Positions 51,901 to 63,173 of a stretch of DNA of 64,000 bases are shown piece by piece. The notes beneath the pieces were generated by a model. It was not told the DNA's origin, ran no database searches, and worked only from the letters and a program-made list of their open reading frames with translations. Where the stretch lies: positions 16,897,501 through 16,961,500 of the forward strand of contig CM072870.1 of NCBI GenBank assembly GCA_036937835.1. Reading direction: 5' to 3'. Within the stretch, counting starts at the first letter, position 1, and each line of letters starts with the position of its first letter. A program made the translations under genes and the position numbers. Source of the DNA: Pampus argenteus (lineage: Eukaryota > Chordata > Actinopteri > Scombriformes > Stromateidae).

Positions 51901-54712
51901 TTTAATGTCCTTTAAACATTCTTTATTGTGACACCTTGTGTTTTTCCTGCAGCCCACACCAATAGGCCCTATCCCCAGTGACACACCTGTGCAGCCCAGC
52001 AGCAGAGATAAAGCACAACAGCAGACCAAAAACCAGGTGAGGTCATTAGCATTATCACACAACAAACACCACACCCACCCAACAATCGACCGACCGGCCG
52101 ACCGACGCTGTCATTCAAGTTCCTCTGCTAGACTGTTGTTCTGTCCAACTGTAAGCAACTTCCTCGAGAAAATGTCTACCGTTCAGTTCCACTTCTCCTT
52201 CACCTCCGTGAACCTCCGGTCTACTGTCTACTGCTTGGCAGTGACATCACCTTTCCTCAGTCTACAGAATATTTTATATTAACCGACATGCACATTCATG
52301 AGGACAGACTCTGCGGCTCCAGCTGTGAAACAAAGCTCCACTTCTGGCTTCAATTTTTTTTTGCTCACACTTCGCCACTCTAAGCTCCAGTCATTGCATG
52401 CATGAGTTGAAAATGCAAATTGCATTGTTCATACCAGTAATGACAAGCCTATATGCTTAGTGTGTGACAAAGTGTAGACTTTTTTTTATTATTATTTATT
52501 ATTATTCCTTTCATTGGCATGCTTATCCGAGCCTTGTTTTGTGAGTTTTGATAGTAGGGTAATTCATGAGTTTCATAAGAACAGAGTATAAAAACATGAA
52601 GTTATGAAGTATGTCTGATGGACACAGATCATGTTGTTAAACTTGATGACTCATTGTTTCTCGTAAGGCCAGATAAGGAGTGCATTACATTTTATGATTG
52701 ATTCATTACTGTGGACTCTAGCCTCTTTTTACTGCTCTCCATTCACCCTGATTGGCTTGGTAAAAACAGTCTATCTTTTGTGTTCTTTTACTATGCAGTG
52801 CTAGTCGAGGTGATCAAGGCTGTTTTCTTTTACTCCTGCATGACTTTATTAGTGTGTTGATCTGTGCTTCACATAAATTTTTGCTTCCCTCTATTCCTCT
52901 ATTAACATAGTATGTCTTAACAAGCCTGCTTCTGCTTGGGAGATGTCTTCTATAATTTTTTTGTTTTTTTGTTGTTTTTTTTATTTTTTATTATTCACTT
53001 CCCTGCCTCCTTGTCCCTCCTCCCTCCTCCATACCTCTTCCCATCACATCACCCCCTCCCCCCAACGCCTCACTCTTACAACCCCTCTTCCCCTACCTCC
53101 TCACCACCTCACCACCACCTCCCTTTTTTTTTTTTTGCTCTTTGCATCAAGTCACCTGAGCCCAAAGGAAGTGAGTCTCAGCCCACTCCCGTGACCAATA
53201 AGGAGACTCTGGGGTCGCACCTCACAGCTGAGCGGCTGGGGGGCTCTGTTCAGGTACTTGCTGCTGCTACTGCTGCTGCTGCTCAGATGGCTAATGCATG
53301 AAGCCACATAGTTCTGTATGTCTTTGCCTTCCCTCACACTGACTTCACACTGCCTGTCTGTCAGGTCGTCTGTGTGGCTGCATCAGACTGTTTGAATCCC
53401 AGTTTGTCACTTCTGTTTGCTCTCACTGCTTCATTCGCCTCATCTGCTAATAAGCTGCTCACAGGAAGGGACCATGCAAAGAGAGACATAGCAGCAACTC
53501 ATGCAAAACTCATGAAACAGGATTCTTAAATGATTAGAAGAATTCATGAACTATGTACATTATTTAGTAGCTCAAAAGATGTTGGTTCAATAAGAATATG
53601 GAAGAGCAATCTAAACTATAACTTAAGTATTTTCCATATGTACATTATGTCAAATGGCCATTTGTGTATTTCCTGAAGTCAAGAGGCCTACATTGTTAAT
53701 GTTGTGGCTCAAATATGCCACCCAGTGTTGGCTAATAGAATTGCAGCTATGAAGTCGCTTTATTTGGGGCATTTCTGATCACAGTACAAACTAAACTGCT
53801 CTCCTCACCAGGGAGCGCTGATAAACAGAATTACATATTTTTATGTGAATGTTCATCTCCACCCTGCAGTCAGCGGCTCAAAGTGTGTGTATGTGAGCAC
53901 TGTGGTGTCGTTTTGTACTTGTGCAGGTGATGAGCTCAACAAATGGTGAGCTGAACACTGATGATCCCACAGCCGGACACTCCAACGCTCCCATCACTGC
54001 TCCCACCGAGGTTGAAGTCGCTGACGAAACCAAGTATGAAACAGCCTTAAAAAAAGTTTGGTTTGCTTTGATCCAAATCCAGTATTGGCTTGGAAGCAAA
54101 TCAGATTCCTCCTCAATCCCTTACTGAATTTAATCGGGTTTAGCTTTCAACAGTCTTAAGTCACTCAAACTTCTCTCGGCTGAGAAGGAAGAAATGTTAG
54201 TTTTCAAAATGAGATGAACAGTATAAGATATAAAAGGAATCTGATACATTAGAAGCAATCAGCTGGATCATTTCTCCAGGGAAAAGTCGTGACTCTCTTG
54301 TTGAATTACAAAATCAGGGAGTGCACTCATGGTGGCGGCAACCATAATGTCACTAAAGCTGTCACAGAAATGATGTTACGGTAATTGTCTGCAGTTGATA
54401 TAATCTGCCACCAGTGATGATTGTTAATGCAACTGGTGAAAGTGACAGTCAGCGCCAGATAAAAATGAATGTTTTGTACTCAGATCTTTGTTTATAAAAA
54501 AAGAGAGAGGACAGAGGAAAAAAAATGATTTGTCATCATAGTGAATCTGGGTGTTAACGCCAACCAGGGACCTAATCTGTTGATATACTGATATCTCATG
54601 TGAATAGATGTGTTTCTTGCAATGTTTCTGAAATTAAGTTCCTTTGTTTGCCTGCAGGTGCTGTTGTTTCTTCAAAAGGAGAAAGAGGAAAGCCCTCCAG
54701 AGGCACAAGTGA
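30940..54712 (+). CDS. csnk1g2: Casein kinase I gamma 2
   Basis: Membrane-associated Ser/Thr kinase of the CK1 gamma group; the family phosphorylates LRP5/6 in Wnt signalling. Eleven coding exons: 30940-31167, 40673-40742, 47897-48045, 48376-48610, 49464-49549, 51392-51476, 51577-51725, 51953-52036, 53152-53253, 53927-54033, 54658-54712; 449 aa, all phases compatible. The start [15 protein letters not shown] matches vertebrate CSNK1G2. The kinase domain has a Gly-rich loop ([12 protein letters not shown], 52-63), Lys75 in VAIKL, catalytic YRDVKPEN (D165), DFG (D188), and the CK1 signature SINTHLGKE in place of APE. The tail ends [21 protein letters not shown], a Cys cluster plus basic patch expected to be palmitoylated and membrane-bound. 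Exon 9 of the list (53152-53253) resembles a CSNK1G1/G3-type exon absent, as I recall, from the main human CSNK1G2 form. Introns 2 and 3 are 9.5 and 7.2 kb. Confidence 0.97.
31168..40672 (+). other. csnk1g2: csnk1g2 intron 2
   Basis: A 9.5-kb intron. Apart from a dispersed repeat (32763-32990) I see no gene, RNA gene or convincing exon; open frames here are short, lack splice or family support, and are taken as chance. Composition is uniform and AT-rich. Confidence 0.6.
32763..32990 (+). repeat. Dispersed repeat (GGGCTGCAAC family)
   Basis: Left end AGGCTACAACTGCAGCTAAC, then AAGGTGACGTCTTCATAAAG, CTTGTTTTGTACAACAGC, GTCCAAAACC and AAGAAAAGCAGCA. The right end is missing. Confidence 0.7.
44879..44898. 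repeat. AT dinucleotide repeat
   Basis: Uninterrupted (AT)n of about 20 bases in csnk1g2 intron 3. Confidence 0.85.
45235..45295. repeat. Long near-perfect hairpin, 28-bp arms, 5-nt loop
   Basis: Left arm 45235-45262 (AGGGCTGTGTTGAG...) and right arm 45268-45295 (...CTCAACGCAGCCCT) are complementary at 26 of 28 positions. The two exceptions are T opposite G, so a + strand RNA would pair fully with two G-U wobbles. Loop GTTGT. It could be a miRNA-like precursor, a palindromic mobile-element remnant or a recent inverted duplication. I do not recognise the arm as a known microRNA. Confidence 0.85.
46365..46408. repeat. GT microsatellite
   Basis: (GT)n of about 44 bases with two interruptions, in csnk1g2 intron 3. 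Confidence 0.85.
47596..47648. repeat. Hairpin with 16-bp perfect stem extending to about 21 bp
   Basis: AAAGTTGAGAAATGGT (47596-47611) is the exact complement of ACCATTTCTCAACTTT (47633-47648). Inner bases GCCCT and AGGGG extend the stem with a small mismatch, leaving a loop of about 10 bases. It sits about 250 bases before the exon starting at 47897. Function unknown. Confidence 0.8.
48896..49182 (-). repeat. Dispersed repeat (GGGCTGCAAC family) with both ends
   Basis: Starts AGCTGCAACAAGTCAATTAA and ends AATAAGTTGCAGCTCTAG, so the termini are inverted copies of AGAGCTGCAAC. Internal blocks (TCAACTTCTCAAATCTGAAG, GGGTTTTGGACT) run in reverse orientation. About 287 bases, no ORF: the layout of a MITE-like non-autonomous DNA transposon. 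Confidence 0.7.
50815..51120. repeat. Composite of two opposed repeat copies
   Basis: The left part (GGCTCCTTAAATTTGAAGAC, ATATCTTAACATTTTAGACT) reads in reverse. The right part (AATAGTCCAAAATTCAAGAT, TTTTGCTTGAACATGACGG, ending TTGTTTCAGCTCTAA) reads forward. This suggests one copy inserted into, or recombined with, another. Confidence 0.55.
52936..53150 (+). promoter_or_regulatory. csnk1g2: Pyrimidine-rich tract before a csnk1g2 exon
   Basis: About 215 bases are almost entirely C and T (with CCACC and TCCCTCC words, then a run of about 13 T) up to a non-consensus-looking acceptor CATCAAG at 53151. Such tracts can bind PTB or poly(C)-binding proteins and are typical of regulated exons. Function inferred. 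Confidence 0.45.
53257..53286 (+). repeat. CTG repeat just after a csnk1g2 donor site
   Basis: CTTGCTGCTGCTACTGCTGC... begins four bases after the exon end at 53253. CUG-rich RNA is bound by MBNL/CELF splicing factors. Read through without splicing, the frame adds [15 protein letters not shown] and stops at 53299-53301. Confidence 0.75.
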
Positions 54713-55665
54713 AAGAAGAGAATGGAGAGAACTTGAAACATTGTGGTCACTGTCAAGTTTTAAATGGAAGCAACTACACAGATCCCCTGTCCCTATCTCT
54801 GTCCAGCTTCCCCCTCACCTCTTTACCCCTCTCACTTTATTTCCCCTGTCACTCTGTACCTTCCTCGCTCTCTGTCTTTCTCGTTCCCAGTGCTCCCCGG
54901 CTACTGGCGAGTTAAAGGAATGTTGCGGTCCTACTGACTCCACAACAGACTTTGATTCCTTTTATCGACGAAAAATAAACATACATGCATTACAACAGGG
55001 GGCTTGAGAAAAAGTAAAAAAAAAAAGCTGTAACAATGAAACTCGAATACTGTGGCGTGAATATGAAAAAAGATACTGTTTGAAACAGTTGTTGTATTCT
55101 AGATTCCATAAAGAACGTGTGTTGTTCCAACAGTCAGCTGTTGATCAGGGGGAACCATCAGGGGTTCGAGTGAAAGAAATCTGCTCCTTAGGAAATTGTT
55201 TCTTTTCCTTTTTTTTTTTTTTTTTTCTTTGGTGTGTGTTTTGGGATCAAGGTAAAGAGGAAAAGGTGAACTATGCTGATGTTCAATCTGAGAGACACAG
55301 GAAGCATTTCATCTATGAAGCAAGAACCTGGAGGATTTTTATGTATTTTTCTTTTCTTTTTTTTTTTTGTAATTGAATCCTCAGTTTTTTTTGATTCCCT
55401 GCATTGAAAACTTATTTTTATGTTGTAGTGTTCTGGAGTTCAGTTTTTTTTTTTCTCACTCTGGCTTTCTTTTTGTCTGTCAACGTGGACTTTGTAGCAC
55501 AGTCACTGGCCTCAGGTACTGTGGAAGATTGAGAGAAACAGATATTAAGCTCTCTTATTATTATTATTGCACTTTTGGAAAAAAAATGAAACCAATTACA
55601 GTGGTAACTTTAGGTTTGAAATTAACAATTAAGAAAACAACTTAATAAAGACTGATCTAGGAAGA
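54713..55665 (+). other. csnk1g2: csnk1g2 3' UTR
   Basis: Non-coding sequence after the TGA at 54710-54712, including T-runs (55210-55225 and 55355-55368), ending at the poly(A) signal at 55644-55649. Confidence 0.6.
55644..55649 (+). terminator. Poly(A) signal of csnk1g2
   Basis: AATAAA about 930 bases after the stop, followed by G/T-rich sequence (GGGGGGGGTTGTC, about 55720). The long distance to that G/T block leaves some doubt; an earlier AATAAA lies near 54973. Confidence 0.5.
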
Positions 55666-57901
55666 GTCCTTCACAACGCTTATATATGAGTTATGGCCGA
55701 GAAATGTTGATTTACATTGGGGGGGGTTGTCTTTCAACTTTTATTTCTTACATCAAAATAATTTACCAGGAAATCATAGTTTGTGCCTTTCTAAGTAAAA
55801 TGTTTAAAGCTCAAGTGAGTGTCCCGCAATGACATTTTATCTAATCTGTCCCAAATGCTCACTGGATTAGTGTGTGCGTGTGTGTGTGCGTATGTGTATG
55901 TGCGTGCGTGCGTGTGTGTGTGTGTGCTTGAAAATCTGCAGGTTTTTGTAAGTGAACGTGTATTGATTGTGTGTGTGCACATCCCTCACTATCACCAACA
56001 GTACAAGCAGTATGCATTTATTCCCCTGACCCTCTGCTGCGACAATCAACACATCTGTACAGTGGTGGTGTTTGGTCAGGAGCTCAGACCTAAATCTGTT
56101 TAAACCATTGTTTCATTTTGTCAGGTCACATGCAGACATGCAGCTCCAAGGTTTACTTGTTACATCATGTCACTTAAACTTAATTTTGAGCTGCTGTTTC
56201 TGAGCAGGAAAACATCAGAACCATCCCAAACTGAAAGTGTACCGGCTTTTTTAGTTCTTTGCTGCATGCATGTCTTTGATCAGTTACTTTTAATTGTGAC
56301 CTTTTTTGTTTCCTTGACAAAATGAGATGTATGTCTGACAGGTTCGATCTGTCTGTCTGTTCAGGATGTTGTGCAGCTGCTTTAAATCACTCTTTATAGT
56401 TTTTAGCACATCCGAGATTGTAAGTGTAAGGGCCTTGAGTTATTGAAAGGTGTATTCCATCATAATCAGAACACATTGACAACATTTCCTGTAATGCAGG
56501 CTTTCTATTATAACAATCTAGTCTCCAAACCCAAAATGAAATTAAGTCAGTTAGTAATTTTTTCCAAGTTTCCACCAGAAGACATACAACTGTTTTTAAA
56601 GGCTGAGTAGTTTTCCTGAACTTCACGTGAGGTTCACAATTATTTCTTAAAATGTTTTGGTTTTTTTTAAACATTTATCTGAAGATAATATGAGGTTGAG
56701 TTAGTGAAAGAAAGTGGATATCTTCCACTGTTAGTCTTTTTAGATAAATAAATAAAAATAAATATATTGTAACAAAAAGGGAATTGGGCACTCAAAAGAT
56801 CTTGTTTTCAAAAGATTTTGTTACTTTAACTAATTTGGACGACTGAAACTTCAGATAAACTTTTAAATGCATTTTGTTGCACAGCGGGGGGAATGTCATC
56901 ACTTAAACTGAAAGTGCATCATAACATTATGAATTTTCTAATGGTCAACAGGAGGAATAATTTCACCACCTCCCACCTGTCAGCATTGGTGTCGGACAGA
57001 CTTGAAGAAATGGTCCTTTAAAAAACCCATTTGAGCTCCCTCACCATCATGATTCAGTTGTGTGTAAATTTAACTTTAGATTGGTCTGTTACACCATGAT
57101 GTCCCCATTGACTGATTACCATGTGAAACCACAACATATGTGTCATCAACGGGTAAAGGGAAGTTTAGCTTATTTTTCACTTGGAAGTTTTTGCAAATGA
57201 ATAAATGCCCAAAGTGTACTGACCACAAACATGATAGAAGAGATCTGCTGAATCAGGCACATATTTCACATCTGATATGGAGAGATTTCACATCTGTTAA
57301 GATTTTCTGAAATTGATATTTTCGCTTTCAAAGTGAATTTTATGAAGAAGAGAGAGACACATTTTGGAGAACAAAAGTGGGTTCCGTGCTCGTTCAACTC
57401 GCCGTGTGAAGAACATAAAGCGGAACCAGTTTGGTCACAGTATTGTAGCTCACGAGTTGTCAGTCACGGCTTGATTATTCATCTAATTTAGACATGAGGC
57501 GTGTACACTGCAGACTTGTATGTTAAATAACCTGTTGCCAAAACAAACCGAGGATGTCAGAAAGCGATCGCGCACTTTTACGCGTGAAGTCGGTACATCC
57601 AAACGCTGTTTGATGCCTCAGAGAAGCTTTTGTTGGAGCATTAAAATATTCAGTTGAAAGCTAAACCAGTTCAGCTGACCAGCGTAGGGGCCCAGCTTGG
57701 CATAATCCACTACATTGAGATTATTATTTGGTTTAATTGGGGAGGTTTTTTAGGGGGGATGCTCAGACCAAGGTTGAACTGTGTGGGTTTTTTTTTTTTT
57801 TTTTTGGGCTTAACGTCTATTAGTGTAACTATTTGCATTATGTATATGTAAATATGAAAACGACAGATCTCTAATTGTGAATAAAGGAAGTTTTATCACA
57901 G
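55666..57901. other. Intergenic region csnk1g2-mfsd12
   Basis: No gene found. It contains a GT-type microsatellite (55870-55926) and a CpG-bearing stretch at about 57380-57600 (GCGATCGCGCAC, TTACGCGTG), the likely mfsd12 promoter or non-coding first exon. An acceptor-like TTTTATCACAG ends at 57901, 25 bases before the ATG. Confidence 0.5.
55870..55926. repeat. Interrupted GT/GC-GT microsatellite
   Basis: Alternating purine-pyrimidine run of GT with GC and TA interruptions over about 57 bases; such runs can adopt Z-DNA. Confidence 0.85.
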
Positions 57902-57926
57902 GAGTCAATCATCAATCAGATCAGTC

Positions 57927-59980
57927 ATGGAGCAGTCTGTCCCGGCGTCTTTGCCGTTCTTCAGGCGGTTATGTTACGCAGCGGGACACTTTCTCAACGA
58001 CCTGTGCGCCTCTATGTGGTTCACGTACCTGCTGGTCTACCTCCACTCCGTGCTCGGCTTCCAGAGCACCTATGCAGGTGTGTTGCTTCTTATCGGGCAA
58101 ATAGCAGATGGAGTCTGCACGCCGCTGATTGGATATGAATCTGACCGGACACGAGGCAGCGTGAGACACTGCAAGAGAAAACGCTGGCATCTATTAGGTA
58201 AAGTATCTGGGAGAGTTTCTTTTTTTACACGTTTTAAGACACACATTTGAAGTCTTCTTTTATTTTTATTTTTAACTTTGAAAAACCTCTTGTAGCTCAT
58301 CGTATTATACATCATTAGGTAAGGAGTCAAAATGTGACCTTGCTGACCTTATCACCGTCCCTCTAGGCCCAGATCAAGGTGCCTGAGTGTGGAGGAAGCT
58401 CTTTCCATACATATTAAGTCTATAAACTCTTCCAACCAAATGTTCAAGCTTAAAACTGTCTGGCGTATGTATAAGTTACAAATCTTTTTCTTGACATGAG
58501 GTGGAGCTCATTTACATTACACATTACATTATATACTGTCGGGGAGTTGGATAGCATTGTATTTTGATAGTACAGTAATTGGTAGCTCTGAAATAAATAA
58601 GTAAAAAGTACAATATTTCTCTGAAATGTAGCAGAGTAGAAGTATAATGTTGCATAGAATAGAAATACTCAAGAAAGGTACAAGTATATTAAATTGTAGG
58701 GTACTTTTAAACAATGGTGCAAGAAGTATTTGGATCCTAAGTAGAAGTAACGACAAAATGGGGAAAAAAAATACTCAAGTAAAAGTCCTGCATTCAAAAT
58801 CTTACGTAGTAAGTATGTAAGTATTGTCAGCAAAATGTACTTAAAATATCAAAAGTAAAGTCACTCATTATGCAAGAACCCAGTTTAGAGTGTATAAGTA
58901 TAGTATAAAGTAGCACAAGTAAATTACAATGACCTCAAAATTGTACATAAGTATAGTACGTGGGTAAATGTACTCGGTTACATCCCACCACTGATTTTTG
59001 ATATTTACTTTCTGATATTAAAGAATTATAGAAATGTTGTGGGAAAAAAAAGTTAAATTGAATTCACTAGAAACACTGAACAATTAGAATAATATTATTC
59101 ATATAGCAGAGTGAAAAGTAGTTAAGACACAAGATGTGATTTGTTATGTATACAAGGTCTCTTGAACTCACTATGATACACCCCAACATATATAACAAAA
59201 CTCAGTAATGATGTAGAAAGGTCAAAGGGACTTCTCTGTAACAGTTCTTTGTCTGCTTTCCAGGAACCGTGTGTGTTCTCGTGTCTTTCCCCTTCATTTT
59301 TAATCCCTGCCTGGTCTGCACCGAACACACCGCTCAGTGGGCCCAGATCGTTTACTTCTCCCCTTTCGTCATCATCTTCCAGTTTGGCTGGGCAGCCACG
59401 CAGATCTCACATCTGTCCCTCATCCCAGAGCTGGTGTCCAGCGAGAGCGGCAAGGTGGAGCTCACTGCGTACAGGTGAGGTGACGCCACCACGCCCAGAA
59501 CAAGCAAACACCTTTTTAGTGTAAAGAGTGTAATAGTTAGGATATTATTATGTATAATATTAGTATTTGGAGACACAAAGAGACATCAAAACCTAATTGG
59601 TCCACTGACACTGAATATAGTGACTGATTCAGCCTTCTCGAGCACAGAGGAAGCAAAGCTGGTGTGTTTTTACAAAAGCATTTTTTTTTTTTAAAACCAG
59701 GTTTAACTCTGTTTACTTACAGTACAGTTAAACCAAATGTGTTGTCGTGAAAAATCTAAATCTTTATTTTGAGACTGCACTGAATGTTTGGATTAGGATA
59801 ATTTACTTTGCCTGAGTCAGATTTCATCTATGATCCAGTCAGTTCATTAATTTGTTACTTTGTGCAACCCGAGCTTCACTTCCATCTTCTTTAAAGAGCT
59901 GTCAGGACTTCCTCAAACTCACTGTTCGAATGTAGTGTATGGAATCAGCTAGATGCACCAGTAATTATTTTGCCAATAGA

Positions 59981-60015
<35 letters not shown>

Positions 60016-60452
60016 ACAAGGCAGAAGTAGCAGCTGCGTTCCTGGTCAAAACACGACAGAGGAACTCAAAATTCAAAGAAAAGAGAAGTAACTTTGATCA
60101 TGTTTTCCAGTGCAGCCAAAATCCATCCTAGAAGCTACACATTAGTGAATATAGAAGCAAGCACATCATGTCACTGAGTCTATGTGACCTCTACTTTAAC
60201 AGCTAAATTCCTGTTTGAATGCTTAGTATTCTTCCTTGTGTAGGTATGCGTTCACTGTGGTGGCCAATATCACGGTATACGCTGTGGCCTGGCTGCTCTT
60301 CCACTTCCAGGCGCAGCACAATGTGGACCCATCCATCACAGACAGCCTAGGCCCGGTGGACATCCCTCTGTTCAGGGTAAGAAGAGAGATGCTAGAAACA
60401 TTTAACCACTCTGGCAAAATCCACATTTTCACCTGAGCTCTCTCTCTCTCTA

Positions 60453-60483
<31 letters not shown>

Positions 60484-63173
60484 TTCTATCTATATAGACC
60501 CTGTCCCTGATCATGCTGGGCACCGGGACATTGTTCTCTCTCATATTCTACGTCGGCACAAAAGAGGGTGCGTCCAGCTCAGAGAGAGAGGATCAGCTGC
60601 TCACCCGGTCGACCTCACAGGAAGCCTTGCGTCGTCCTGTATTCCAGTGGAAGCACTGGCTGAAGGAACCGTCCTTCTACCAGGTGACTGTGAAACCTCG
60701 GCTGCAGTGAATACATGTTGATTCGGAAAAGTTCAATCCAATACAAAACTTTTCGTTTCTTTGTTTACTTTTGTACCAGGTGGCTTTGCTGTACATGTGC
60801 ACAAGACTAATAGTCAACTTGTCTCAGACTTACATCTCAGTTTACCTCACCAACTCACTGATGTTAACAAAGGTAGGGCCACTCAGTTTGTCAATATATT
60901 TAGCCTCTGCTATGAAACATATACGCAGCTGTTTAACATTCATTTTCCCCCCTCTCTCCTCAGAACTTCATTGCCATCATACCGCTGGTGTTGTATGTCA
61001 GCGGCTTTGTGTGTTCTCTGGCCATGAAACCAGTCAGCAAGCTCATAGGCATCAGTGTGAGTGACTCAGTTCTCGTGGGTTTCATTTGACTTAACAGGAA
61101 CAGCAATATCTGAGGAAAAGCTCCAGAACCATTTAGTGAAATGGCCAGTTTAGGTTGACATTTATTATATTGATTCAAATCTGCTTCTGGATATGATTAA
61201 CTGTGACCCAGATATTCTTACCCTAACCATCTCAATCAATCGGCCCGTCAGGTATCTTTGTTGGACCTGCAGCTTTGTCTCATAAACATGAACATATCCT
61301 TTGTGTCACACTATGAGAATAGAAATGTGAACAATGAGCCACGTCATGACTTCAAAGTACTGTTATTGGCACAAATCTGTTCTGATCAGATTGACAAAAT
61401 TATGTTGTTAGGACCCAGGGGAACTGCTGCTGGACCCTCTTGTATTTGCTAATGTTATTATTATTTTGCCCTCATGTCAAATATTGCAGTCAATGGAAAT
61501 AGAGTATGTTTAAACGCCAGTTCTTCCATTTTACAGTGCAATTAATCTTTATAAAAAGAAATCACAGACATCTCTATTTTGTCTAGATAAAGTGCACAAA
61601 TTCTCACTGTGTGAAGTCACCTCCATTTTTTATTTCCAGTTCTCCACTAGCTCAACTCAATCACAACTTGCCGTTGCCGAAGTTTAATGATAGTTTTGGT
61701 CCAGATAGTTCCGCTGATGCATCCTCCGGTACTTCTCATTTGTCCTGCTCTTCTTCCTCGTTCTCCTCTTCTTTACTCATGTAAAAGATTTGACCTCCAA
61801 CAAAGGCCTACCACTGCTGTATAATTATTAGCATCATGTTTTTGAGAGCTCTTCGATCATATTTAGGATATGATATACATGAGTAACCTGGTCATTCATC
61901 TCCCTGTATACATGATTCTAACATTATCCGAGTTTCTGGTCATCTCTTTGTGTGTGAGTGCATCAGGGCCAGAAGTATATGTCCACCCGCAACGCTGCCT
62001 TGTCTGAGGAATTAATGTCTGTTTCATGATTAATAATTTCTATTTGTGTATTGTCAGATGACATATTTAGTCGGCCTTCTGTTGGTGCTTGGCTTCGCTA
62101 TCTGGGTGTTTATGGATAAAAACATGGGAGCTGAGAGGATCTACGGTGCAGCCGCGCTGCTGGGAGCCGGTTCAGCTACCATCCTGGTCATGTCTCTGTC
62201 CATGACAGCCACGCTCATTGGAGAGCAGACGGTAAGTGGAGGGTATTGCACCTCCCAACGGTGGGCAGAGTTGTAGTCAAGTCATGTCACTTTATAGAAG
62301 ATTTACAGTTATAATGTGTTATTGTTTGCTGTGATATTAAGATTATCAAACCGGTTGGTTTGTTCCCGGGCTGCTGGGTTGACCTGTTAGAAGATGCTGT
62401 CAGATGTGAAATTAAAGGGGAGGGTTTGAATTACGGCACATTTCACTGCTGTCACATCTTGTCTGTCTTTCTTCAATTACGCTGTTGAAAAAGACATGAA
62501 TGAAAATACTGGATAAATGCTAACAGCGGGTTCGTTGTGTCTTTTATACACAAAAAGGCTTTTCTGAATTGTATTGTAATAATCTCTGATCTCTCATTTA
62601 CATTCTGTCTTGTTTGGCAGCAAAGTGGAGCCTTTGTTTATGGGTCGATGAGCCTCACAGACAAAGTGGCTAACGGCTTTGGGGTCATCCTCATCCAGAG
62701 CATCAGACCATGCAGGTGAGTCTGTGACTGATGACGACCTCAAGGCCTTCTGCAGGTCGTTTTACTTACTATGTTTAAAGGAAGCTGTCAAAAAGACACA
62801 GACAATGTAGTATAATGTCCTGTATGATATTCTTTTTTTTTTTTTTGTTACTAACATTAATATCCTGTTTTCCTTTGCATTAATGATATCACGTTGTTCA
62901 ATAATGTGCACCGTTTCCTGTTAAATGCACACTAAAGAAAAAGTAAAGATTTGTCTTTAGCTTTACTGCACATTCAGTTGACCTTTCACATCTCAAACAC
63001 CACGACTCTGTAACATTGTCTTCCACTGTCTCCACAGGACAGAGGTGTGCTGTCCAGACTGCGTTTGGTTTTATCGTGACGTCATGGTAACAGTAACTGG
63101 GGGCGTGGCCTTGGCTGCAGCACTTTTCCTGTTTACAATACTCATCCGGCCAATCAGGATACGGACAAATTAG
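57927..63173 (+). CDS. mfsd12: Major facilitator superfamily domain-containing protein 12
   Basis: Nine coding exons: 57927-58197, 59264-59474, 60244-60376, 60498-60683, 60780-60872, 60964-61056, 62058-62231, 62621-62715, 63038-63173 (TAG); 463 aa in frame throughout (human MFSD12 about 480). A 12-TM transporter of lysosomes and melanosomes; the family is known for importing cysteine and affecting pigmentation. Landmarks: CYAAGHFLNDLCASMWFTYL in TM1 (residues 16-35), GQIADGVCTPLIGYESDR (57-74), the family form of MFS motif A after TM2, FQFGWAATQISHLSLIPELV, KVELTAYRYAFTVVANITVY, and the C-half repeat FIAIIPLVLYVSGF-type segment and GAFVYGSMSLTDKVANGFGV. The TM6-TM7 loop has SEREDQLLTR, similar to an acidic dileucine sorting signal but with spacing one short of [DE]xxxL[LI]. 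The short basic C-terminus (RPIRIRTN) is plausible. The a or b teleost duplicate is not decided. Confidence 0.96.
58600..58992 (+). repeat. Interspersed repeat ('AGTACTCAAGTAAAAGTCCTG' type) in mfsd12 intron 1
   Basis: A near-complete copy at 58712-58992 starts AATGGTGCAAGAAGTATTTG and contains CAAGTAAAAGTCCTGCATTC, TCAGCAAAATGTACTTAAAA and CTCATTATGCA; it ends AAATGTACTCGGTTACATCC. It is preceded by a partial 3' copy at 58600-58690 (GAAATGTAGCAGAGTAGAAG). Related to 26181-26384. No ORF. Confidence 0.65.
59984..60013 (+). repeat. Poly(A) run of 30
   Basis: Thirty consecutive A in mfsd12 intron 2, with no recognisable retroposed body upstream. Confidence 0.9.
60436..60490 (+). repeat. TC microsatellite forming a splice-site tract
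   Basis: (TC)n with few interruptions fills almost half of the 121-base intron 60377-60497 and runs to within a few bases of the acceptor TATATAG at 60497. Confidence 0.85.

Noticed and set aside
59984..60013. Poly(A) run as the tail of a retroposed gene or SINE
   Set aside because: No SINE body, tRNA-like promoter or target-site duplication seen upstream; probably a plain homopolymer.
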